Below, one piece after another: positions 1-6,581 of a stretch of DNA of 32,461 nucleotides. A program made the position numbers and the translations under genes. Numbering within the stretch: position 1 is the stretch's first letter; every line of letters starts with the position of its first letter. Source of the stretch: Deltaproteobacteria bacterium (GTDB lineage: Bacteria; Bdellovibrionota; Bacteriovoracia; Bacteriovoracales; Bacteriovoracaceae); contig SBGE01000042.1 in assembly GCA_006226755.1 (NCBI GenBank), positions 1 to 32,461 on the forward strand, given 5' to 3'. The notes under the pieces are model-generated. The model was not told the DNA's origin. It made no database searches and saw nothing but the letters and a program-made list of their open reading frames with translations.

Positions 1-1
1 A

Positions 2-49
2 AAACCATCCGATAAGAAACTACGTCCACTTAACGAGGAGTTTCTATGA
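2..49 (+). CDS. 3' end of an upstream gene (partial)
   Basis: An open frame enters from the left edge and reads KPSDKKLRPLNEEFL before a TGA at 47-49. The stop overlaps the ATG of the next gene in an ATGA arrangement, the usual sign of translational coupling. The other two frames are less convincing; one stops at 13-15. Only 15 residues are visible, so no function can be given. It suggests that the two small lipoproteins that follow are the distal part of a longer operon. Confidence 0.5.
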   Translation, partial: KPSDKKLRPLNEEFL

Positions 50-204
50 AATCACTTTCAACATTGTTTTTGATTTTAACATCGGCCTTCATTCTTGGAG
101 CGTGTGCCACGCCTTCTAGGGATATTGCCAGTTCGTACTGTGACAGCCAATGGTCTGACACTCCTTCTAAATCTCCTGATACATACAAGTGTAAAAAACC
201 TTAA
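46..204 (+). CDS. Small lipoprotein (52 aa)
   Basis: A 52-residue protein with a lipoprotein signal: MKSL, a hydrophobic stretch, then the lipobox ILGAC with Cys at residue 20. A clear GAGGAG ribosome site lies 6 nt before the ATG. The mature part is only about 33 residues and holds two further Cys (CDSQWSD and YKCKKP), which could form a disulfide in the periplasm. It overlaps the upstream gene by ATGA and ends 3 nt before the next lipoprotein gene, so the three are probably co-transcribed. I do not recognise a family. It is shorter than usual gene-calling cut-offs, but the signal peptide and ribosome site make it convincing. Confidence 0.7.
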   Translation: MKSLSTLFLILTSAFILGACATPSRDIASSYCDSQWSDTPSKSPDTYKCKKP

Positions 205-207
205 GAT

Positions 208-522
208 ATGACAAAAATTTATCTTCTGCTTGGAGTATTCTTGCTCTCGGCCTGTGCCAGTTCACCAAAAGAACAGGTTGAAGATATCTTCAAGCAATAT
301 CATCCTCAATATAAAGAGTGCCTTCAAGGCCAATTGGCAAAGGTACTCTTTCGAGTAAGACTACTTCCAACAGGCAACACCTGGGAGAAGAAAGTTATCT
401 ACAAGACTAAGGTACTTCAAGAGAGTAAAGTTTGTGTTGAAAAAGTTTTGAAAGAGATGGATTTCAGCAGTATCGAAATGGAGCAGCCACAAGATATTTT
501 CTATGTCTTGAAAATCAAATAA
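208..522 (+). CDS. Lipoprotein with TonB/AgmX-like C-terminal domain
   Basis: A 104-residue lipoprotein. The signal peptide ends in LSAC with Cys16 as the lipidated residue. The mature part (about residues 33-104) has the layout of the short TonB-like C-terminal domain found in AgmX/PglI-type proteins of Myxococcota and Bdellovibrionota: a conserved Cys early (YKECL), a strand pair with a turn (KVLFRVRLLPTGN), then a second Cys (SKVCVEKVLKEMDFS) before a final strand. Known members have this domain at the end of long gliding or energy-transducing proteins; here it stands almost alone, tethered to a membrane. It starts 3 nt after the previous stop and is probably translated by coupling. The domain call is by pattern and needs a profile search. 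Confidence 0.65.
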   Translation: MTKIYLLLGVFLLSACASSPKEQVEDIFKQYHPQYKECLQGQLAKVLFRVRLLPTGNTWEKKVIYKTKVLQESKVCVEKVLKEMDFSSIEMEQPQDIFYVLKIK

Positions 523-523
523 A

Positions 524-1411
524 TCAGCTCTTCAGACTTCCTGAAATACGTTCACCTTTACTGTGCTTTTTATAAGTATCTGCATCCAAGGAAGGAAAAC
601 TTATTATTGGAAGCAAGCTTTCCGTTTGTTCGTTAGGATTACTCGAAAAATTATAACAAACTACAAAGAAGTAAAATGAACAACCATCTCTTTCATAGGC
701 CTTGATATAGGTATAGAGTGTATCTCCATCCTCATCCATATAGGTATAGACTTCATCTGGGTTTTCTATTGTAGGCTCAAAAAACGGTTCATAGTTGGCA
801 AATTCTTCAATAGGAATATCGTGAGGACTTCTTTCTTCAATCATCTGAGCAAGAAGTGAACTCTTTTTTTGCTCTACAGTCTCGAGAATCTGCTTGGGGT
901 CTCCACTTACTTCCATCTCTTCATCGGTGGCCAAAAAATCTTCGATATCTTCAACTGGATCACCAATCCTAAAGTGATCAACAAACTCTTCATTTTCAGT
1001 TGCAGTCAGCAAAAAGACAAAGGAAGGTTTAGCATCATAAACATAACAAAGAGAGATCAACCAAATCTCTTTCCCTTTATCTTGGGGAAATTTACCAATA
1101 AATGAGTAAATTTCTTCTTCCAGTTCATTCATAGAATGGTAAATTTCAAGAGGAGCTGAAAAAAGTTTGTCTACCAACTCGCTTTTTTCTAAGAGCTTCA
1201 GGCAGGTTTCATTCTGTATACCTAATTCAGAACGAAGTTCCTTTTCTTTGGCCTCATAATGCTTGAAAAGTGGAGAATAAAAATTTTCAATACATTTTTC
1301 AGAACAGAATCCGCGTGAAGAGTCTTCCTCGACAAAAAGAAGATCTTCGACATTATTGAGAATTTTTTTGCACTGATTACAAAAATATAACTTGTTATTT
1401 GAGAAGCTCAA
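524..1411 (-). CDS. Hypothetical protein with N-terminal Cys4 zinc-finger-like motif
   Basis: About 295 residues, mostly acidic, with no membrane segment. Near the N terminus is CNQC, about 23 residues, then FCSEKC followed by IENFY; this C-x2-C...C-x3-C layout with the FCS..C...F signature resembles TRASH/MYM-type metal-binding fingers. The rest is rich in Asp and Glu (EEEIYSF, EDIEDFLATDEE, YTYMDEDGDTLYTY) and I recognise no enzyme motif. A longer frame opens at 1483 but would run through the end of the upstream gene. I prefer TTG at 1411, just after that gene's stop, with GGAA about 6 nt upstream. The gene follows the outer-membrane barrel gene by 11 nt, so the two probably form one operon. 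Confidence 0.7.
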   Translation of the reverse strand: MSFSNNKLYFCNQCKKILNNVEDLLFVEEDSSRGFCSEKCIENFYSPLFKHYEAKEKELRSELGIQNETCLKLLEKSELVDKLFSAPLEIYHSMNELEEEIYSFIGKFPQDKGKEIWLISLCYVYDAKPSFVFLLTATENEEFVDHFRIGDPVEDIEDFLATDEEMEVSGDPKQILETVEQKKSSLLAQMIEERSPHDIPIEEFANYEPFFEPTIENPDEVYTYMDEDGDTLYTYIKAYERDGCSFYFFVVCYNFSSNPNEQTESLLPIISFPSLDADTYKKHSKGERISGSLKS

Positions 1412-1422
1412 ACCATTTCCAA

Positions 1423-2352
1423 TTAGATTGAGATGTCCAAACCAGCATGAATGGATGATCCATAAACACCACTCATATCCCAAAGTCTGGCCCCAATCAA
1501 ACTCTCGGTATCAGTAACCTTATCGGTTCGAAAAGTTGCTCCGAGACCGAGCCCAACCATGGACCCGAGTTGTAAATTGATTTTTGGAGAGATAGTTCCA
1601 AAAGACTCTTTTGTCTTGAGAATACTTGCTCGCGTTACTGAATCAGAATTACCGATATTATAGACGGCCCCTTCAACTTCAAAGGAAATATCATGAGAAA
1701 CCTTCCATCCAAATGTTGCATAAAGCTTTTGAATGTTACCAATATCGACTTCTGCTTCATCCTCAGGAGTTCCCGTCATATAGAGTCTGTAACCGAGACC
1801 TAATGCAAAAGTATAAAAACGTTTTACTGACTCAATTCCAAAAATCTTGTCCGTTCTAGAAGAGGCCAAGTCTGAAGATGAACTAAAACGACCACCAAAA
1901 AGAAGATCGACAGAAGTCCCATCTTCTCCTCCTCCAAACTGAAGCCAATTGAAACCGAGAAGAACCTCAGGGTTACCTTCTTGACTGGAACTATTATCAG
2001 TTAAAGATTCAATATCAGTGCTCGCCTGCCAGTATTTGAAATCTAAAAAGATATTGAAGTTGGTCGCTAGATGACCTTTCACTTCCATCACATTAACTTT
2101 ACCCGTGGTTTCATCAGATTTTACATCAATAGACTTGTAGGCCATTCCAAGATCAAACATGCCAGAAGGTGAATAACTAGGACCAGAAGAAGATGCTCTT
2201 GTTGGTGCTGCTGCTTTTGAAACAGCTCTAGGTCTCGCTTTGGCCTTTGGTGCCGGAGCAACAGTTTCGGTCTCACTATAATCGACCAAACCATGTGCAC
2301 TAAAACTTCCAAAAAAGCTGAGAATGATAAAGAAAACAAACTTCCTGTTCAT
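1423..2352 (-). CDS. Outer-membrane beta-barrel protein
   Basis: A 309-residue exported protein. It has a signal peptide (MNRKFVFFIILSFFGSFSAHG), then a low-complexity Ala/Pro/Lys/Arg linker (KAKARPRAVSKAAAPTRASS), then about 240 residues of alternating amphipathic strands such as MFDLGMAYKSIDV, VLLGFNWLQFGG, VDLLFGGRFSSS, FALGLGYRLYM and VGLGLGATFRT. That pattern is typical of a porin-like barrel of 8-12 strands; the last strand, SIHAGLDISI, lacks the usual terminal Phe. I chose ATG 2352 over 2364 because GGAGAG lies 5 nt before it. A plausible promoter lies about 60 nt upstream. The family was not identified; a small-solute porin or a structural barrel are both possible. Confidence 0.75.
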   Translation of the reverse strand: MNRKFVFFIILSFFGSFSAHGLVDYSETETVAPAPKAKARPRAVSKAAAPTRASSSGPSYSPSGMFDLGMAYKSIDVKSDETTGKVNVMEVKGHLATNFNIFLDFKYWQASTDIESLTDNSSSQEGNPEVLLGFNWLQFGGGEDGTSVDLLFGGRFSSSSDLASSRTDKIFGIESVKRFYTFALGLGYRLYMTGTPEDEAEVDIGNIQKLYATFGWKVSHDISFEVEGAVYNIGNSDSVTRASILKTKESFGTISPKINLQLGSMVGLGLGATFRTDKVTDTESLIGARLWDMSGVYGSSIHAGLDISI

Positions 2353-2413
2353 ATGACTCTCCATCCATAAGAGTAGTTAATGAAGACCTTGTATAAAGGT
2401 CATTTACACCATA

Positions 2414-2441
2414 ATTGTATACTATTCGTGGCCGAGATCAA
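2414..2441 (-). promoter_or_regulatory. Candidate sigma-70 promoter for the barrel-protein gene
   Basis: On the minus strand TTGATC (2441-2436) and TACAAT (2419-2414) are 16 nt apart. Transcription would start about 55 nt before the barrel protein's ATG at 2352. The fit is reasonable but unproven. Confidence 0.35.
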
Positions 2442-2480
2442 AATCACCTTTCCTTACTGGAGTTTTTTTCTCGTTCTTTA

Positions 2481-2528
2481 TTCAACACATCTATGTAAGG
2501 TGTTGAAAACCCGATGTTTAAACACGGG
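2481..2528. repeat. Hairpin and adjacent near-palindrome upstream of the 2604 operon
   Basis: Inside the 251-nt gap between the divergent genes, TTCAACAC (2481-2488) and GTGTTGAA (2500-2507) form an 8-bp inverted repeat with an 11-nt loop. Three bases later CCCG-A-TGTTTAAACA-CGGG (2510-2528) is a nearly perfect palindrome with a 10-bp symmetric core. Neither is followed by a T run, so they are not terminators. They could be an operator or a structured leader of the operon that starts at 2604. Apart from these and the minus-strand promoter I see nothing else in the gap. Confidence 0.4.
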
Positions 2529-2603
2529 GAAAGACTTACCCTCTAAAGCTCCTAAAAGGATTCTTCTAAACTATTAAGAGAGGAACTTTGAAAGGAGAAT
2601 CCA

Positions 2604-2912
2604 TTGGAACTACCCAGAAGAAAAAATGAACAAAGCTTGAAAACCCTTGTGCAATTGGGAACAAAAGGTTTTTTTCCACTCTTCTATGACAACTGGATCG
2701 AAGAACATTTTGAAAAACAATATTCAAATCTTACTAGTCAGGAAAAACAAAAAGCAAAACAGATCATGCAAAAACTGGTCAAGCACAAAAGCATAGATCG
2801 AAAGCGAACTCTCTTGATGGCACTTGATGAAAATGAAAGAAGAACATTCATCAAGGCCTTTATGAAAATGGTAGAAGGACAAATTCTTGATGAAAAACCA
2901 GAACTCCATTAA
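2604..2912 (+). CDS. Conserved-looking helical hypothetical protein
   Basis: A 102-residue, basic, probably all-helical cytoplasmic protein without signal peptide or membrane segment. The start is a TTG preceded by a strong AAAGGAGAA at 2591-2599; no ATG offers an alternative near the N terminus. The middle is rich in Lys and Gln (LTSQEKQKAKQIMQKLVKHKS), and the C-terminal half (ALDENERRTFIKAFMKMVEGQI) reads as an amphipathic helix. I do not recognise a family. It is the first gene of a unit of three overlapping genes, ending 23 nt inside the next one, so its product probably works with the coiled-coil/Hsp20 protein encoded at the end of the unit. Confidence 0.7.
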   Translation: MELPRRKNEQSLKTLVQLGTKGFFPLFYDNWIEEHFEKQYSNLTSQEKQKAKQIMQKLVKHKSIDRKRTLLMALDENERRTFIKAFMKMVEGQILDEKPELH

Positions 2913-3207
2913 ATTGTTTCTCGTATTCATCGCCTTCTGGGCCACTTCGGTCCAGGCGGAATACCGAGTTTATCAATATTATGTGAAATCCAGATTTTCC
3001 CTGCCTCAGGATAAAAATTCTTACATTGTCACTTCTACATTAGACCCCGTGAGTTATGTGGCCTATCATGGAGGGTATGACAGTTTAAAAGTGGATTTGA
3101 TCAGGTCCTGGACTTGTGTCGGACACACTGGAGCTGGAAAAGAACTCTGTGAACCAGTACTAGAAAGCTTCAATGAACAAGAAAGATTAAACCAAGGTCG
3201 TCTTTGA
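2890..3207 (+). CDS. Small exported hypothetical protein
   Basis: A 105-residue protein with a clear Sec signal peptide (MKNQNSIKLFLVFIAFWATSVQA, cleavage after the AXA-like site) and a mature domain of about 80 residues. The mature part contains YRVYQYYVKSR, a Tyr-rich stretch (VSYVAYHGGYDSLKV) and two Cys (SWTCVGHTGAGKELCEPV) that are well placed for a disulfide. ATG 2890 has GAAGGA about 10 nt upstream; a TTG directly before it is less likely. It overlaps the previous gene by 23 nt and shares TTGA with the next start, so the three genes are translationally coupled. No family recognised. Confidence 0.7.
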   Translation: MKNQNSIKLFLVFIAFWATSVQAEYRVYQYYVKSRFSLPQDKNSYIVTSTLDPVSYVAYHGGYDSLKVDLIRSWTCVGHTGAGKELCEPVLESFNEQERLNQGRL

Positions 3208-4376
3208 AAATTGAACAGGAAAACAAATTCTACGAAAATCGTCTCAAAAAACTCAATGAACATTTGAGAAAGAGAATTGATGGTCGTCAAAAAGAAATAG
3301 AAAAAACAGAAGAGATCTATGATCTCAAAACTCAAAATGTCAAAAATGAGGCCAATCAAAAAGAAGTAGAGGCCAAAGAAAAAGTCAGTAAAGAAATAGC
3401 CATGGCCATGGAGAATAAGCAAAATAAACTCCATGAAATGAAGGAACAACTTAATAAAGATAGAGATCTTATTGACGCTGAAAGACAACTCCTTACCGAT
3501 CGAAATAATTTTCAAATGACATCTATGCAGACTGATTTCGATCAAACTTATAAAGAAAGATTCGCAGAAGCATATAATCAGGCCCAACAAATCAATGATC
3601 AGAGTCAAAATACCATAGTAAAGATGGAAGCTGATACGACTGAAGGTATTCAAGAGGCCAACCGTGATGCTCGTAAAAAAATGGACAACGTCATCACAAC
3701 CAATGAAGATCTGCTAGCAAGAGAAAGAGACGCCTACCTTCGCACATTAAACAAAACTCAGGCCGAGAATGCTGAAATGTTGGCAAAAGAAAAACTCAGA
3801 TTTGAAGATGAGATGAGAAAGCTCTATTCTACTCAAGCTGATTCGGCCAACCAAAAGCAAAATATCCATGCTCAGCAATTGAGAAAGAAAGAAGAATTCT
3901 ATTCTAGACTCATGAAACAAAAAGAACTGGGTTTTAAGAGTAAAGTTCAAAAAATGCATGAGCAGCATGAAACTCTGATATCCAAAATCCAAGAAAGATT
4001 CAAAGTAGAACTCGATAAGCTACTTCAGGCCCATTCCAAGAGAAAACAAAATGTAATGGAAAAGTCAGCAGACGACTTTTATACCGTAAAAACCATCACA
4101 CCTAGAGTTATGGATGGACTAGATCACTACATTGTCACAATGGAGCTCCCGCCCCATGAAAAGGACAGCATCAATATCAACGTGAATGATAGAAAACTGA
4201 GACTCACCCTTTCAAGAAACTTTGCAGAAACTCACTCAGAGGGTGGTGTTGAAAACCGCGCCAAGCGAAATGAAGTTCTCACCAAAACGGTAACACTCGA
4301 AGACATCATGGACCCAGGCAAAGTAACTAGTTCATATAAAGACGGCACTCTTTATATCAAGATTGGCAAGGCCTAA
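3204..4376 (+). CDS. Long coiled-coil protein with C-terminal Hsp20/alpha-crystallin domain
   Basis: 390 residues in two parts. Residues 1 to about 285 form an almost unbroken charged coiled coil, rich in Lys, Glu and Gln, with no Pro and no membrane segment. Residues about 293-390 look like an alpha-crystallin (Hsp20) or CS-type beta-sandwich: VMDGLDHYIVTMELPPHE, then INVNDRKLRLTLSRNF, then TKTVTLEDIMDPGKVTSSYKDGTLYIKI, which matches the ACD strand order and the closing 'dGvL.I.i' strand. Ordinary small heat-shock proteins are about 150 residues with a short N-terminal arm, so a 285-residue coiled-coil arm is exceptional. The TTG start overlaps the upstream stop (TTGA). The stop overlaps that of the convergent mgtC-like gene by 4 nt. 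Possible roles are a filament or scaffold with a chaperone tip; this is inference. Confidence 0.8.
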   Translation: MKIEQENKFYENRLKKLNEHLRKRIDGRQKEIEKTEEIYDLKTQNVKNEANQKEVEAKEKVSKEIAMAMENKQNKLHEMKEQLNKDRDLIDAERQLLTDRNNFQMTSMQTDFDQTYKERFAEAYNQAQQINDQSQNTIVKMEADTTEGIQEANRDARKKMDNVITTNEDLLARERDAYLRTLNKTQAENAEMLAKEKLRFEDEMRKLYSTQADSANQKQNIHAQQLRKKEEFYSRLMKQKELGFKSKVQKMHEQHETLISKIQERFKVELDKLLQAHSKRKQNVMEKSADDFYTVKTITPRVMDGLDHYIVTMELPPHEKDSININVNDRKLRLTLSRNFAETHSEGGVENRAKRNEVLTKTVTLEDIMDPGKVTSSYKDGTLYIKIGKA

Positions 4377-5125
4377 TCATCATCAAGACCTTTTTTCGTC
4401 CCAACATGATCTGTTAGATGCACATTAACTTTTTCAACTTTGATAATTTCTTTGATTTCTTTTCTAAGATCGGCAATTTTTCTGGGGTGAATAGTGATAT
4501 AGACATTAAGAAGTCTCGAATCCAAATCTTTATTCAGGACTTCTTCATAAATTTCGTTGATAGTATCTATTTCCTGAAGAATGACATCCTTGATATTTCT
4601 TTTAGCAGAGCCTTTGGTTAAGACTTCAACATGATAATTTTTAAAGTCCTTTTCTTGCTCGATGAAACGATACAAAGGATTAATGAGATTCAACACCACA
4701 AGAATTGTGACGGTGAATAAAGAAGCAATCAAAGGATAGCCAGCGCCAATCGTCACACCAATTGCTGCAACAACCCAAATAGTTGCGGCCGTAGTCAGAC
4801 CTTTGATTGAACCACGCCCTTGAATAATCGAACCAGCACCAAGAAAACCAATACCTGACACAATTTGTGCGGCAATACGGGAAGGGTCAGAAGTCGGTGT
4901 ACCGTGATCTTTTGATATGATCAGAGAAAGGGCCGTATACAAAGTTGCACCGAGACAAATCATCAAATTTGTCTTGATACCGGCCGATTTCATCTTTCTT
5001 TCACGATCAAAACCAATCAATCCACCAAGTAAAAGTGACGTTAAAATCAAGACTCCGAGACCGAAGTAAATATTCACTTCGCCAAAGAGTTCCACATAGA
5101 TTTTTTTATGAAGCAAATTAGGCAT
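4373..5125 (-). CDS. MgtC/SapB-family inner-membrane protein
   Basis: A 250-residue protein matching the MgtC family. Four to five membrane helices occupy about residues 18-155, with the family signature GGLIGFDRERKMKSAGIKTNL followed by ICLGATLYTALS, and the glycine-rich IVSGIGFLGAGSII. A soluble C-terminal domain of about 90 residues, ACT-like in known MgtC proteins, follows (YHVEVLTKGSAKRNIKDVI). MgtC proteins are linked to growth at low magnesium, to modulation of the F1Fo ATPase and to intracellular survival in pathogens. Here the gene stands alone, with no MgtA/B transporter beside it. ATG 5125 is preferred over TTG 5137 because GGAA sits 6 nt before it. A perfect TTGACA lies close upstream. 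Confidence 0.85.
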   Translation of the reverse strand: MPNLLHKKIYVELFGEVNIYFGLGVLILTSLLLGGLIGFDRERKMKSAGIKTNLMICLGATLYTALSLIISKDHGTPTSDPSRIAAQIVSGIGFLGAGSIIQGRGSIKGLTTAATIWVVAAIGVTIGAGYPLIASLFTVTILVVLNLINPLYRFIEQEKDFKNYHVEVLTKGSAKRNIKDVILQEIDTINEIYEEVLNKDLDSRLLNVYITIHPRKIADLRKEIKEIIKVEKVNVHLTDHVGTKKGLDDD

Positions 5126-5149
5126 ATTTATTTCCAAAGGTTATAATTA

Positions 5150-5178
5150 ATTGTTTCGATAAAGGAGCAAGTTGTCAA
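5150..5178 (-). promoter_or_regulatory. Candidate promoter of the mgtC-like gene
   Basis: Minus-strand TTGACA (5178-5173) and AACAAT (5155-5150) are spaced by 17 nt. The -35 is perfect and the -10 matches four of six positions. Transcription would begin roughly 20 nt before ATG 5125. Confidence 0.4.
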
Positions 5179-5190
5179 ACTAGGACAGAG

Positions 5191-6318
5191 ATGAAAAGAC
5201 CTACGATTGTTCATTTTCTTTCAATTATCACCAATGACTTTATCAATATAAGAGCAAGTATTTCTCTAAAAGATAATCCGCTTTATTTGACCAAGGAAAG
5301 TGACACTATCGGTCCGGCCAACCCGATTCAGAATTTCAAACTGCTCTCCAGTAATGACTTCACAATTAAACTAGTTGGACTCGATTCCTCTCATAAAGAA
5401 GTTTATAAGAAAAATTTTGATTCTGATCAGTTTGGAAATTTCAATTTCAAGATTCCATTGACTGACGAAAGAAGAAAGATTGAAGTCCTACAAGTTTATG
5501 AGGTCAAAAGCGCTCCTGGCCTCGAACTTCTACTAGGTTCATTTATACCATTGGTTATTACAACACCTAAAAATCTTGTGATTTCAGATTTTGACAAAAC
5601 TTTAGTGGACACCAGATATCACACGACTAAAGAAGTTTATTATTCTTTAACTAAATCAATTGATCACTTCCCAACCGTCCCAAACAGTGTAGAAATCATC
5701 AAAAACTATATTAAAGATGGTTACCATCCCTTTATCCTGTCGGCCTCTCCACACTTTTATGAAGATGCGATGAGAGACTGGCTCTATCAGAATCAAATTT
5801 ATACTGCTGGGATTTTTTTAAAAGATTACCGTCACATTTTCTCCCTCTTTGAATGGGATTTGACTCCAAAAGATCTGAAAATTCATGGGTTGTACAAATT
5901 AAATCATCTACTCGATATGCTCCTGATGACAGGAGTCCCCGACAATCTTGTACTGATGGGAGACAATTTTGAATCTGATCCGGCCATCTATATGGCCCTT
6001 TCAAAAATGCTTCGAGAAGATATGGATCCATGGTTGGTTTGGAAAACTCTGATCAAACACGATGCCTTTGCCAGTAATAAGAAACAAGACAGCCAAATTC
6101 TCAACAAAATCTATCAACTACAAAATCTAGTCACTAGAAGAGATCAAAATGGTATGAGTCGAAGCCAGATCAAAATCTACATTCGTAAAAAGGGTGATGA
6201 AAAAGAAGTCAATCTTCCGGAAGATTTCAAGACGCAGTCGCATCTCATTAAATTGTATGATGGACATCCAAAGCTTGAATCAAAAGAAACGAAAGAGCTG
6301 GAAACAAGTCCTGCTTAA
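5191..6318 (+). CDS. App1-like HAD-superfamily phosphatase (DUF2183 type)
   Basis: A 375-residue cytoplasmic protein. Residues 1-125 form a beta-rich N-terminal domain; residues 128-290 are the catalytic part. HAD motif I is DFDKT (133-137) after ISDF, motif II is the Ser of LSAS (183-186), a Lys suited to motif III lies in HGLYKLNHL, and the acidic motif IV is GDNFESDPAIY (257-267). The GD....DP.IY ending is characteristic of App1/DUF2183 proteins, whose yeast member is a Mg-dependent phosphatidate phosphatase. The tail (residues 300-375) is charged, with several KK/EE runs. The substrate here is likely a phospholipid or phosphorylated metabolite, by family only. AGGA lies 5 nt before the ATG. 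The stop overlaps the convergent gene's stop by 4 nt. Confidence 0.8.
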   Translation: MKRPTIVHFLSIITNDFINIRASISLKDNPLYLTKESDTIGPANPIQNFKLLSSNDFTIKLVGLDSSHKEVYKKNFDSDQFGNFNFKIPLTDERRKIEVLQVYEVKSAPGLELLLGSFIPLVITTPKNLVISDFDKTLVDTRYHTTKEVYYSLTKSIDHFPTVPNSVEIIKNYIKDGYHPFILSASPHFYEDAMRDWLYQNQIYTAGIFLKDYRHIFSLFEWDLTPKDLKIHGLYKLNHLLDMLLMTGVPDNLVLMGDNFESDPAIYMALSKMLREDMDPWLVWKTLIKHDAFASNKKQDSQILNKIYQLQNLVTRRDQNGMSRSQIKIYIRKKGDEKEVNLPEDFKTQSHLIKLYDGHPKLESKETKELETSPA

Positions 6319-6554
6319 GACATCAAGATACTTGGTGCGAACAAAAGTATATACCCAACGGAAAAATACAATCCCATTCGATGGAATTTCCTCAATCGAT
6401 CTTCACCATTTGCAGCAGAAAGCTTTGCCGTGATTGGAAGCTTCTGGAAATTAAACCCGATGATTTCGAGCCAGATTCTTCCTACGGCAAGACAAAGTGT
6501 GACTATAATAAACGTCGGATTGTTGCTATAATCGAGGTTCATTAATGTTTCCAA
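6315..6554 (-). CDS. Small two-helix membrane protein
   Basis: A 79-residue protein with two hydrophobic segments (about PTFIIVTLCLAVGRIWLEIIGF and GLYFSVGYILLFAPSILM) joined by a basic loop (AANGEDRLRKFHRM). This suggests a hairpin in the inner membrane. A TTG at 6554 has GGGAG 6 nt upstream; ATG 6542 with GGAA is a possible alternative. The stop overlaps the App1-like gene's stop by 4 nt, the same arrangement seen at other convergent ends in this window, which supports a real gene. The start is 27 nt from the divergent acyltransferase gene. No family recognised. Confidence 0.6.
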   Translation of the reverse strand: METLMNLDYSNNPTFIIVTLCLAVGRIWLEIIGFNFQKLPITAKLSAANGEDRLRKFHRMGLYFSVGYILLFAPSILMS

Positions 6555-6581
6555 ATCTGTCTCCCTGTTGGTGATTGAAGA

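Noticed and set aside
2380-2577. 65-codon open frame in the gap before the 2604 gene
   Set aside because: No ribosome site, no domain, and it crosses the hairpin and palindrome; probably chance.
3066-3653. 195-codon open frame on the minus strand, rich in Phe/Leu/Ile
   Set aside because: It is the reverse reading of the Lys/Glu-rich coiled-coil gene, which always gives false hydrophobic frames.
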